Positions 1 to 5,027 of a stretch of 7,101 nucleotides of DNA are shown piece by piece (the first letter of the stretch is position 1; the number at the start of each line of letters is the position of its first letter). Where the stretch lies: contig JACRIG010000021.1 of the NCBI GenBank assembly GCA_016215715.1, forward strand, positions 1 to 7,101, read 5' to 3'. The position numbers and the translations under genes are program-made. The stretch comes from Candidatus Peregrinibacteria bacterium (GTDB lineage Bacteria > Patescibacteriota > Gracilibacteria > Peribacterales > Peribacteraceae). The notes below the pieces were generated by a model. That model was not told the DNA's origin. It worked only from the letters and a program-made list of their open reading frames with translations, and did not search any database.

Positions 1-67
1 CCAGATGTGCTGCATGCGGATCGTAGTGTTCCCGCGAACCATCGGCACTGCCCTGTGTGATTTCCAT
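1..67 (-). CDS. 5' end of an unrecognised gene (partial)
   Basis: The minus strand reads open from an ATG at 67-65 to the window edge, giving 22 codons beginning MEITQGSADG. A strong Shine-Dalgarno (GGAGGGG on the minus strand, 73-79; GGAGG core 7 nt from the ATG) supports a real start, which is why I call it despite its shortness. The visible residues are polar with several His/Asp/Ser and show no signal peptide or membrane segment. I do not recognise the family and assign no function. It is divergent from the gene at 253, and its leader contains the 36-bp palindrome at 88-123. A hairpin (CTCC-GTC-GGAG) could mask the ribosome binding site. Confidence 0.55.
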   Translation of the reverse strand, partial: MEITQGSADGSREHYDPHAAHL

Positions 68-72
68 GCTGA

Positions 73-79
73 CCCCTCC
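73..79 (-). promoter_or_regulatory. Strong Shine-Dalgarno for the gene at 1-67
   Basis: The minus strand reads GGAGGGG, with the GGAGG core 7 nt from the ATG. It is the best ribosome binding site in the window and decides the start of the truncated gene. The upstream CTCC (83-86 as GGAG on the plus strand) can pair with its GGAG across a 3-nt loop, so partial occlusion in the mRNA is possible. Confidence 0.6.
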
Positions 80-87
80 GACGGAGC

Positions 88-123
88 GGTTAAGTCTTCG
101 GGCCGCGGCCCGAAGACTTAACC
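88..123. repeat. Perfect 36-bp palindrome in the divergent intergenic region
   Basis: Every base from 88 to 123 pairs with its mirror position. The centre is CCGCGG (103-108) and the flanks begin GGTTAAGTCTTCGGG. On either strand it would form a very stable hairpin. Neither strand has a T-run after it, so it is not a standard intrinsic terminator. It lies in the presumed leader of the minus-strand gene, 16 bp upstream of the GGAGG core, and 129 bp upstream of the plus-strand ATG at 253. It could be an operator, a protective 5' hairpin, or a dispersed palindromic repeat. The sequence alone does not decide between these. Confidence 0.85.
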
Positions 124-138
124 CTTCCCGGAGAAGGG
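122..138. repeat. Small inverted repeat next to the 36-bp palindrome
   Basis: CCCTTC (122-127) and GAAGGG (133-138) form a 6-bp stem with a 5-nt loop. Its first two bases overlap the edge of the larger palindrome, so the two structures could compete in RNA. Confidence 0.5.
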
Positions 139-196
139 CCGGGAGAACGCAACGCTCCTCCGGGGGGAAATGAGTGTAAGAAGCCATAGAACAGAG

Positions 197-214
197 AGGG
201 TAAGGATTTACCCT
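197..214. repeat. 7-bp hairpin upstream of the gene at 253
   Basis: AGGGTAA (197-203) and TTACCCT (208-214) form a perfect 7-bp stem with a 4-nt loop. A second inverted repeat, GTTCAA (219-224) with TTGAAC (233-238), follows directly. Both lie just before the preferred ATG at 253, which suggests that this stretch is an untranslated leader or operator and not coding sequence from the GTG at 217. Confidence 0.5.
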
Positions 215-252
215 AAGTGTTCAACTTCGTTATTGAACTCGGGAGTACGCCC

Positions 253-612
253 ATGAATGAAATACGCGTTCAGGAAAGTGACTGGGATGGCCTGCCAAGA
301 GAAAGGCTGACAGCCGAACTGAAGGCAGATGCCGAGGAAGCAGACAGAATTGCACTTGGAATCAAATCAAATGCTGATCTTCTGCTGCTGATCAGTTGCA
401 TTGAACCCAATCAAGCAGAACTACTGGAAGAAGTTCTTATGCAGGCGAGCGGGGATTTTGGTACAACGGTCGGTGTGACCGATGCATTAGGAGTACTCAT
501 CAGTCTCCGGGAACTCGGCGGCGTTTTGACGCCTGAGCAAATCGATCAATTTGAACTCCTCTGGGATGCGCGCATGAATGCGTTTTCCACGAAAGATACC
601 GACGACGAGTGA
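253..612 (+). CDS. Hypothetical acidic protein
   Basis: A 119-residue protein starting MNEIRVQESD from the ATG at 253. I prefer this to the in-frame GTG at 217 (131 aa) because GGGAG (241-245) lies 7 nt upstream of the ATG, and because two inverted repeats fill 197-238, as in a leader. It is rich in Asp and Glu and looks largely helical: an amphipathic stretch over about residues 16-36, a leucine-rich helix (LLLLISC) near residues 42-48, and another helix around 95-108. It has no membrane segment, signal peptide or cysteine motif. I do not recognise the family. Its stop codon (TGA, 610-612) is separated by one base from the stop of convergent tgt, so no terminator fits between them. Confidence 0.7.
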   Translation: MNEIRVQESDWDGLPRERLTAELKADAEEADRIALGIKSNADLLLLISCIEPNQAELLEEVLMQASGDFGTTVGVTDALGVLISLRELGGVLTPEQIDQFELLWDARMNAFSTKDTDDE

Positions 613-613
613 T

Positions 614-1777
614 CTAAAGGGCTCCCTCTATTTCTATCCGTAACTCCCTCATCGCCCGCAGCGTCACTCCCATATTCTGCATGCACGCGATAGTTTCCGC
701 AGCCCTCTCTTTTGCGTGGAACAAATGACTCAGATAACTTTTGAGATGCGTGCGGCTAAGCGGAGAAGGCGAGTCAGCGTCGATCACGGTGTGGTCAGTG
801 CGGAATTCTTTGTTACGGATATCGATCACGCTTCCGTCACTCAACGTCAGCTTGCCATGTCGTGCTTCGCGCATCGGGAGAACACAATCGAACATATCGA
901 TCCCGCGCTTTACGGCTTCACGATGCTGCGAAATGCGACCGACACCCATCAGGTACCGCGGTTTGTCTGCGGGGAGGATGGGACAGACGACATCGAGAAT
1001 GTCGTACATCTCTGCTTCTGTTTCTCCGACTGCGAGTCCTCCGACGGCGTAACCGTCGAAGCCGATTGCGATTAATTCTTCGGCACATCTGATGCGAAGG
1101 TCGCGCTCGAGGCCGCCCTGAACGACAGCGAAGAGTGAGGGGACCAAAGGGACCAAGGGTACCAATGGGACCAACGTCATTCGTTCTACCTCGGTCCCCT
1201 TGGTCCCTTTGGAAACCTTGGTACCTTTTCGATCCTTCATTCTCTCTTCGCATAAATGTTCGTGCTGCCTCTTACACTCCTTCGCCCAGCGCAATGTCCG
1301 ATCCACCGCTTCAATCTGCTTTGCCCTCGGTGCCGTCGACGGCGGACACTCATCGAAACACATGATGATGTCTGCTCCCAACTTATGCTGAATCTTCATC
1401 GCCTCTTCGGGTCCGAGGAATCTTGGGGAGCCGTCGATGTGCGAGCGAAATTCCACGCCGTGCTCTTTCATCGTTCGCAGCGTCTCCAGCGAAAAAACCT
1501 GGAAGCCGCCGGAGTCGGTGAGGATCGGCTTGTCCCAGCCGATAAATTTGTGAAGTCCTCCGGCTGCTTCGACGGTATCTTCACCGGGCTGCAAATGAAG
1601 ATGATACGTATTACAAAGAAGCACATCCGCGCCGAGAGAAATTAAATCTTCCAGCGTGATCCCGCGCATTGCTCCGCCTGTTGCAACGGGAAAGAATGTC
1701 GGGGTTTCTATAATCCCGTGTGCGGTGTGAATCTGTCCGCGGCGGCCGAAAGAAGATTGAGACTGAAGTGTAAACAC
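614..1777 (-). CDS. tgt: tRNA-guanine transglycosylase (queuosine biosynthesis) with a repeat-derived insertion
   Basis: This enzyme exchanges guanine-34 of GUN-anticodon tRNAs for preQ1 in queuosine synthesis. Conserved features are DSGGFQ (88-93, general-base Asp88), FDEC (141-144), GGLAVGE (246-252; the Val matches bacterial preQ1-type enzymes), YLMGVG (275-280) and FDCVLP (296-301, nucleophile Asp297). At 387 aa it is longer than usual because about 34 extra residues sit between LRWAK (162-166) and LFAVVQGG (215-222), encoded by the repeat element at 1140-1228. The zinc site is gone: the CxCxxC and His ligands align with Ser336, Ser338, Ser341 and Gln367. The start is GTG, with an extended -10 (TGATATGCT) six bases upstream and no Shine-Dalgarno, suggesting a leaderless mRNA. 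The gene runs convergent to the one at 253. Confidence 0.95.
   Translation of the reverse strand: MFTLQSQSSFGRRGQIHTAHGIIETPTFFPVATGGAMRGITLEDLISLGADVLLCNTYHLHLQPGEDTVEAAGGLHKFIGWDKPILTDSGGFQVFSLETLRTMKEHGVEFRSHIDGSPRFLGPEEAMKIQHKLGADIIMCFDECPPSTAPRAKQIEAVDRTLRWAKECKRQHEHLCEERMKDRKGTKVSKGTKGTEVERMTLVPLVPLVPLVPSLFAVVQGGLERDLRIRCAEELIAIGFDGYAVGGLAVGETEAEMYDILDVVCPILPADKPRYLMGVGRISQHREAVKRGIDMFDCVLPMREARHGKLTLSDGSVIDIRNKEFRTDHTVIDADSPSPLSRTHLKSYLSHLFHAKERAAETIACMQNMGVTLRAMRELRIEIEGAL
1140..1228. repeat. Inverted element of 9-nt tandem units inside tgt
   Basis: The left arm (1140-1175) is four 9-mers of the GGGACCAAR/GGTACCAAT type. The right arm (1193-1228) is four 9-mers of the inverse type (GGTCCCCTT, GGTACCTTT). 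A 17-bp spacer separates them. A 16-bp stretch (1144-1159 with 1197-1212) is a perfect inverted repeat. Because the unit is three codons, the arms read through in the tgt frame as Lys-Gly-Thr repeats and Leu-Val-Pro repeats. The element accounts for most of the extra residues in the enzyme. Confidence 0.9.
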
Positions 1778-1783
1778 TGTGAA

Positions 1784-1792
1784 AGCATATCA
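1784..1792 (-). promoter_or_regulatory. Extended -10 promoter of tgt
   Basis: The minus strand reads TGATATGCT, an extended -10 (TGN plus a TATAAT-like hexamer), ending 6 nt before the GTG start. Transcription would begin at or next to the start codon, so the mRNA would be leaderless. No good -35 is visible. Confidence 0.5.
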
Positions 1793-1795
1793 GCT

Positions 1796-1823
1796 TTTTC
1801 ACTTGCGCCGAGCCTCGTATTAT
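1796..1823 (+). promoter_or_regulatory. Possible promoter of the DoxX-like gene
   Basis: TTTTCA (1796-1801) and TATTAT (1818-1823) are 16 bp apart, giving 4/6 and 5/6 matches to the sigma-70 consensus. The upstream in-frame ATG at 1822 overlaps this -10, so it would not be transcribed. That argues for a downstream start at 1891 or 1906. Confidence 0.4.
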
Positions 1824-1890
1824 GAACAAATCACTTGTACAACATTTCCACCTGACGCACACTGCATCTGTTCCTTCCCCCCATTCTTCT

Positions 1891-2358
1891 ATGTGTTGTG
1901 GTTCCATGTTCAAGACCCCGAAGTGCATCGCGGGCATGCTCGTACGCATCAGCTTCGGTCTCTCACTTGTGTTCGTAGGAGTCGTCCATTACATGGATGT
2001 CGCCTCATTCAGGGTCATCGCGAGTGACGGCCTCGGCCAGCTCGCTCCTCTCGGGATGCTGTGGGCATACATCATGCCGGGTCTCATGATTATCGGCGGC
2101 GTGCTGCTTGTCATCGGTATGTACATGGACATCGCCGCATGGGCCGCCGGCCTCGCCCTCGGTTCTATTCCGGCGGGAATGCTTCTGAAGTCCATCACGG
2201 GTGGCGTCAGCCTTTCCGACACCATGCCCGCAGCCATCAACGGGTTCATCTGGCTGCTCGTATTCCTCTGGGTCATCAAGTGCGCCAGCTGCTGCAGCAA
2301 AGGAATGAGTATGTGCGGTACGGGTGAGTGCGGATGCGGGGATGGTCATAAGAAATAA
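1891..2358 (+). CDS. DoxX-like four-helix membrane protein with cysteine-rich tail
   Basis: A 155-residue inner-membrane protein with four hydrophobic segments (about residues 12-33, 47-71, 72-94 and 110-128). The pattern resembles the DoxX/DoxD family: Arg then G-x-x-x-V-F-V-G-V-x-H in helix 1, and PGLMIIGGVLLVIGMY followed by a helix rich in Ala and Gly. The function of DoxX-like proteins is only loosely known (redox or thiol related), so none is asserted. The C-terminus is unusual: Cys131, 134, 135, 142, 147 and 149 plus His153 in about 25 residues, with Cys2, Cys3 and Cys12 at the N-terminus. For an even number of helices both ends lie on the same side. The start is uncertain: ATG 1891 and ATG 1906 are both possible, neither has a Shine-Dalgarno, and ATG 1822 lies in the putative -10. 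A terminator follows the stop by 14 nt. Confidence 0.65.
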   Translation: MCCGSMFKTPKCIAGMLVRISFGLSLVFVGVVHYMDVASFRVIASDGLGQLAPLGMLWAYIMPGLMIIGGVLLVIGMYMDIAAWAAGLALGSIPAGMLLKSITGGVSLSDTMPAAINGFIWLLVFLWVIKCASCCSKGMSMCGTGECGCGDGHKK

Positions 2359-2372
2359 GAATGACGAAATTG

Positions 2373-2400
2373 AAAGCCCTGCCGCGAGGTGGGGCTTTTT
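2373..2400 (+). terminator. Intrinsic terminator of the DoxX-like gene
   Basis: AAAGCCC (2373-2379) pairs with GGGCTTT (2392-2398). The stem continues through two G-U pairs and two C-G pairs to a GCGA (GNRA-type) tetraloop at 2384-2387, followed by a T-run ending at 2400. It follows the stop codon of the upstream plus-strand gene. A short A-rich stretch before the stem may allow weaker termination in the other direction. Confidence 0.85.
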
Positions 2401-2404
2401 AATG

Positions 2405-2480
2405 AGCTGTTGGCTTTTAGCTACTGGCTTTCAGAATAAAAATCCATTTCCTGAAAGCTGACAGCTAACACCTGAAAGCT
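2405..2480. repeat. Inverted element of 7-nt tandem units abutting clpP
   Basis: The left arm (2405-2434) is four heptamers of the RGCTNTY type (for example AGCTGTT, GGCTTTC) plus AG. The right arm (2451-2480) holds four inverse heptamers (for example GAAAGCT, GACAGCT). A 16-bp AT-rich spacer (2435-2450) separates them. GCTTTCAG (2427-2434) and CTGAAAGC (2451-2458) pair perfectly. The last unit supplies two bases of the clpP stop codon (2479-2481). The architecture matches the 9-nt unit element in tgt. It may help end transcription between the convergent genes. Confidence 0.8.
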
Positions 2481-3114
2481 AGTCAATAATCTTATCAATC
2501 AATCCGTAATCCAGCACCTCCTTCGCGGTGAGGAACTTGTCCCGCTCGGTGTCGAGCTTCACCTGATCGATTTTCTTCCCCGAGTGATGGGCGATGAGTT
2601 CATTGAGAATATTTTTCATGTTGATGATGTGCTCCGCGTGGATCGCGATGTCCGTCGCCTGACCCTCGGTCCCGCCGAGCGGCTGGTGAATCATGATTTC
2701 CGAGTGCCTGAGCGCGAAGCGCTTTCCCTTCTTGCCGCCCATGAGGATGATGGCACCTCCCGAGGCGGCCATACCGAGACAGACGGTGGAAACGTCGGGC
2801 TTCACATGCTGCATCGTGTCGTACATTGCCATCGTCGAGGTTACCTGTCCGCCGGGAGAGTTCACGTAGAGGGTGATGTCCTTCTTCGGGTCGCTCTTCT
2901 CAAGGAAGAGCAGCTGCGCAATAATCGCGTTTGCGACATCGTCGTTGATCGCGGTGCCCATGAAGATGATGCGCTCTTCAAGAAGGCGGGAGTAGATGTC
3001 ATACACGCGCTCCCCAAACTGCGTCTTCTCGATGACGGTCGGGATAATGAAATTCTGCGGCGTCGTGATCCCGCGGTTGATATTCTTTGCAATGCTCTGA
3101 ATTCGTGGGTCCAT
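2479..3114 (-). CDS. clpP: ATP-dependent Clp protease proteolytic subunit
   Basis: The serine peptidase that forms the tetradecameric proteolytic chamber working with ClpX/ClpA/ClpC unfoldases in the cytoplasm. The 211-residue protein has the full catalytic triad: Ser118 in GMAASGGA, His143 in MIHQPLGG (141-148), and Asp192 in [11 protein letters not shown] (189-199). YVNSPGGQV (83-91) and ERIIF (47-51) are also typical. The residue after the catalytic serine is Gly, where Met is common in other ClpP proteins; this is a mild variation. Length and N-terminus fit the family. No Shine-Dalgarno precedes the ATG; the upstream DNA is very AT-rich. No unfoldase or trigger-factor gene is adjacent. 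It is divergent from miaA, and its stop codon overlaps the heptamer element at 2405-2480. Confidence 0.97.
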   Translation of the reverse strand: MDPRIQSIAKNINRGITTPQNFIIPTVIEKTQFGERVYDIYSRLLEERIIFMGTAINDDVANAIIAQLLFLEKSDPKKDITLYVNSPGGQVTSTMAMYDTMQHVKPDVSTVCLGMAASGGAIILMGGKKGKRFALRHSEIMIHQPLGGTEGQATDIAIHAEHIINMKNILNELIAHHSGKKIDQVKLDTERDKFLTAKEVLDYGLIDKIID

Positions 3115-3215
3115 AAATAATGAAATAGAGAAATAAATGTTAATTTAATACTACCATTTTTTTACACTATGCGCACTCGTCAGGTAAGAAGAATGTGGTG
3201 CAAAACTTCTTCGTG

Positions 3216-3221
3216 TATGAT
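3216..3221 (+). promoter_or_regulatory. -10 box of miaA
   Basis: TATGAT ends 8 nt before the miaA ATG at 3230, with no Shine-Dalgarno between. The transcript would start at or within a base or two of the ATG, so it is probably leaderless. No convincing -35 is seen. The 115-bp clpP-miaA divergent region (3115-3229) is AT-rich and must hold both promoters; I cannot place the clpP one. Confidence 0.5.
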
Positions 3222-3229
3222 TTATCGCA

Positions 3230-4234
3230 ATGGGAACTGACGAAAAAATAACGGCATCTGTCTCTGAATTTTTGTGCAGTGTGAAGCAGCCTTTACTTGT
3301 CGTCCTCGGTCCGACTGCAAGTGGCAAAACAGACTTTTCCATTGATCTTGCAGAGTCGATCGCTGCAACTTCAGAGAGGCATGGCTGGAGTGGCGTCGAA
3401 ATCATCAATGCAGACTCCAGACAGTTCTATCGCGGCCTCGATATCGGTACAGCAAAAATAAAACCGGAAGAAATGCGGGGCATTCCGCATCACATGATCG
3501 ACATGCTCGATCCGGGAGAAGAAGTGACGATTGCGTGGTATCAGGAGCAGGTCAAAAAGCTAATTCCTGCGATCCACGAACGAAAGTGTGTGCCGATGCT
3601 CGTCGGAGGTTCGATGCTTTACATTTCAGCAGTCATCGACGGACTGAATCCGCTTCCGGCAGCTGATCCCGAAAAAAGAAAGAAGCTTGAGAACGAGTAC
3701 GATATGGATTCCGGAGCGACTCTCTACAAAAAACTCCGGAGACTCGATCCTGATGGTGCGTCCGGAATTGATCAGCGCAACAAGCCGTATGTGATCCGTG
3801 CACTTGAGATTCTGGAAGCATCAGCGGGCACGCTTTCACAGCAAAAGAAAACAACAGACGTTCCGTGGGATCTCTTCATTGTCGGACTGCGGTGGCCGAG
3901 AGAAAAGCTTGTGAAACGAATCAACGAACGAACCCGGAAGCTTCTTTCGCAAAATACCCATATACCAGTATACCAGTATACTGGTGTGTCCGGATGGGTG
4001 GGTGAAGTGCAGGGCTTACTTCAGGGGGGAATCAAAGCGGATGCTCCCGCTATGAAGAGCCACGGATATCAGGAAATCGCCGCGGCGATCAGCGCCAAAG
4101 ATTCCAATATCGAGAAGATTGCTCAGGACCCAAAACTCTTCGATGCGATCGCAATCAAAACCCGGAAGTATGCGAAGAGGCAGATGACGTGGTGGAAACA
4201 TGATTTGAGGATTCATTGGATAGACTGCAATTAA
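3230..4234 (+). CDS. miaA: tRNA dimethylallyltransferase with short in-frame repeat insertion
   Basis: Transfers a dimethylallyl group to N6 of A37 in tRNAs reading UNN codons. Motifs in order: P-loop GPTASGKT (27-34), INADSRQFYRGLDIGTAK (59-76), the region with HHMID (87-91), VGGSMLYISAVIDGL (125-139, substrate tunnel region), and the C-terminal TRKYAKRQMTWW (311-322), all typical of MiaA. The N-terminus has about 20 residues before the usual beginning. About 13 extra residues (NTHIPVYQYTGVS, 242-254) lie between the helix ending RTRKLLS and the GWVGEV segment, where E. coli MiaA passes directly from one to the other. They are encoded by the octamer palindrome at 3961-3985. The ATG at 3230 is chosen because a -10 box lies 8 nt upstream. 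The gene is followed by a large inverted-repeat structure. Confidence 0.96.
   Translation: MGTDEKITASVSEFLCSVKQPLLVVLGPTASGKTDFSIDLAESIAATSERHGWSGVEIINADSRQFYRGLDIGTAKIKPEEMRGIPHHMIDMLDPGEEVTIAWYQEQVKKLIPAIHERKCVPMLVGGSMLYISAVIDGLNPLPAADPEKRKKLENEYDMDSGATLYKKLRRLDPDGASGIDQRNKPYVIRALEILEASAGTLSQQKKTTDVPWDLFIVGLRWPREKLVKRINERTRKLLSQNTHIPVYQYTGVSGWVGEVQGLLQGGIKADAPAMKSHGYQEIAAAISAKDSNIEKIAQDPKLFDAIAIKTRKYAKRQMTWWKHDLRIHWIDCN
3961..3985. repeat. 8-nt tandem/palindromic unit inside miaA
   Basis: TATACCAG occurs twice in tandem (3961-3968, 3969-3976) and is followed by an inverted half, TATACTGG. ACCAGTATACTGGT (3972-3985) is a perfect 14-bp palindrome. It is read in frame as Ile-Pro-Val-Tyr-Gln-Tyr-Thr-Gly and falls at a position where MiaA homologues have no residues. 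Confidence 0.75.
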
Positions 4235-4239
4235 TGAAA

Positions 4240-4350
4240 ATCCAGCAGCAGCCCTCCGTGGCTGCGGGAGGGTGAGAATGAACCATCTATCTTGCTGACG
4301 CCGCAGCCGGGGACGGTCCTGCGGGACCCCTGCGGGGGCTGCTGCTGGGT
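4240..4350. terminator. Large branched inverted-repeat structure, probable bidirectional terminator or small RNA
   Basis: A 13-bp perfect outer stem (4242-4254 with 4336-4348; CCAGCAGCAGCCC and its complement) encloses two inner helices: GGCTGCGG (4260-4267) with CCGCAGCC (4301-4308), and GGTCC-TGCG-GGACC (4315-4328). Together they suggest a three-way junction of about 110 nt. On the plus strand ATTTTATTT follows, and on the minus strand ATTTTC follows, as expected for a terminator serving the convergent genes miaA and 4374-4541. The inner branches are more than a terminator needs, so a stable small RNA or riboswitch-like element is possible. It matches no RNA family I can name. Confidence 0.6.
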
Positions 4351-4373
4351 ATTTTATTTGTGACTCAAATCAA

Positions 4374-4541
4374 CTAAGTCATTCCCGACTGTCCTCTTAA
4401 CAACTGCGCGTACTCTTCCGGCAACTTCTTCTCCGGATGTTCCTTCTGAATGTTGCCTGCGAGAAGGGCAAGACTGATTTCCGTCCGGTGATCGACGTTC
4501 TCGTGGGCCGTCAGGGCTTCTTTCACTTCAGGATGAGTCAT
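4374..4541 (-). CDS. Small hypothetical protein (55 aa)
   Basis: An ATG at 4541 opens a 55-codon frame ending TAG at 4374, starting MTHPEVKEAL and ending RGQSGMT. It begins 8 nt after the stop of the upstream minus-strand gene (4550), so the two look co-transcribed. The composition is coding-like: charged, with a helical middle (EISLALLAGNIQKEH) and a proline/lysine turn (EKKLPEEY). No membrane segment or metal motif is visible, and I do not recognise the family. No clear Shine-Dalgarno precedes it; translation could couple to the upstream gene. It ends 24 bp before the structured region at 4240-4350. Confidence 0.55.
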   Translation of the reverse strand: MTHPEVKEALTAHENVDHRTEISLALLAGNIQKEHPEKKLPEEYAQLLRGQSGMT

Positions 4542-4549
4542 AGAGATGG

Positions 4550-4936
4550 TCAGAACTTAAAGACATCATAATCCTTCTCAATCCGCTCCTTCATCTGCCA
4601 CAGATGTCCGATCATTGTTTCGAGCTGCGGCGACTCGTCAGGCGTCTCTTTGCTGAGACGAAATTCAACGATGATGCGGAGCAGGTCTGCAAGATTGGGA
4701 AGCATCAGATCCACTTTCGTCTTCCATTCATCATCCAGATCGTTGTAGACCTTCATCTTCAGAAAACTCTGCGGATCGCGCGGATCGATTTCCTTCTTAT
4801 CGAGCATCTTCAGCACTTTCTTCATGAATGACTCATGATCATCCGTCATCTTCCCCGCAATCGCCTTACCCGCCTTCTTCTGAGCATCTTCAGAAAGATT
4901 CTTGTGTTTCTCGTAGAGGGAACCGAAGTCAGTCAT
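4550..4936 (-). CDS. Hypothetical charged helical protein (128 aa)
   Basis: The protein begins MTDFGSLYEKHKN and is rich in Lys, Glu and Asp. It has predicted helices over most of its length, with a possible leucine-rich segment (MLPNLADLLRIIVEFRL) in the middle and no membrane or signal sequence. I do not recognise the family. I prefer the ATG at 4936 to the in-frame ATG at 4945 because an extended -10 (TGCTATGAA) ends 8 nt before 4936 and overlaps the upstream ATG. The alternative is the 131-residue form starting at 4945, which has GGAG 8 nt upstream. The 55-aa gene follows after 8 nt. It is divergent from the Nudix gene. Confidence 0.65.
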   Translation of the reverse strand: MTDFGSLYEKHKNLSEDAQKKAGKAIAGKMTDDHESFMKKVLKMLDKKEIDPRDPQSFLKMKVYNDLDDEWKTKVDLMLPNLADLLRIIVEFRLSKETPDESPQLETMIGHLWQMKERIEKDYDVFKF

Positions 4937-4944
4937 GTGCACCA

Positions 4945-4953
4945 TTCATAGCA
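4945..4953 (-). promoter_or_regulatory. Extended -10 for the gene at 4550-4936
   Basis: The minus strand reads TGCTATGAA, ending 8 nt before the ATG at 4936. This is the same spacing as at miaA. It implies a leaderless mRNA and the shorter protein start. Confidence 0.4.
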
Positions 4954-5001
4954 CTCCATGAATGCGCGCGCCATGCATCCGGATTTCCTTGCAGGGCGGA
5001 G

Positions 5002-5007
5002 TAAAAT
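5002..5007 (+). promoter_or_regulatory. Possible -10 of the Nudix gene
   Basis: TAAAAT (5/6 match to TATAAT) ends 8 nt before 5016. A transcript starting near 5014-5016 would have a leader of only about 12 nt before the proposed ATT start and would include the AGGA at 5018-5021. Confidence 0.35.
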
Positions 5008-5027
5008 AGCTGGTCATAGGAAATTGC

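Noticed and set aside
88..123. Intrinsic terminator
   Set aside because: The stem is strong but neither strand has a T-run after it, and it lies between divergent genes, not at a gene end.
253..612. TGA read as glycine (code 25 of Gracilibacteria)
   Set aside because: TGA is the natural end of the genes at 253 and 4550. No in-frame TGA is needed inside any conserved gene here, so the standard bacterial code fits.
716..1075. Overlapping plus-strand frames in the tgt region
   Set aside because: All lie opposite tgt codons that align with conserved TGT motifs.
1140..1228. A CRISPR array or an IS-type mobile element
   Set aside because: Units are 9 nt with no unique spacers, no transposase and no target duplication. 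The inverted arms and in-frame reading fit a small palindromic element instead.
1822..1890. N-terminal extension of the DoxX-like protein from ATG 1822
   Set aside because: The ATG overlaps a TATTAT -10 candidate, and the extra 23 residues are polar with His/Ser/Thr and unlike a membrane protein start. A start at 1891 or 1906 fits better, though this is not proven.
2584..3120. A 178-codon open frame on the plus strand
   Set aside because: It is antisense to clpP, whose full catalytic triad is present. The opposite frame has no family features.
4240..4350. Signal recognition particle RNA, 6S RNA or a known riboswitch
   Set aside because: The GGAAGGAAGCAGC tip of SRP RNA is absent on both strands. 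No 6S-type single long bulged helix, cobalamin, TPP or fluoride motif could be matched by eye.
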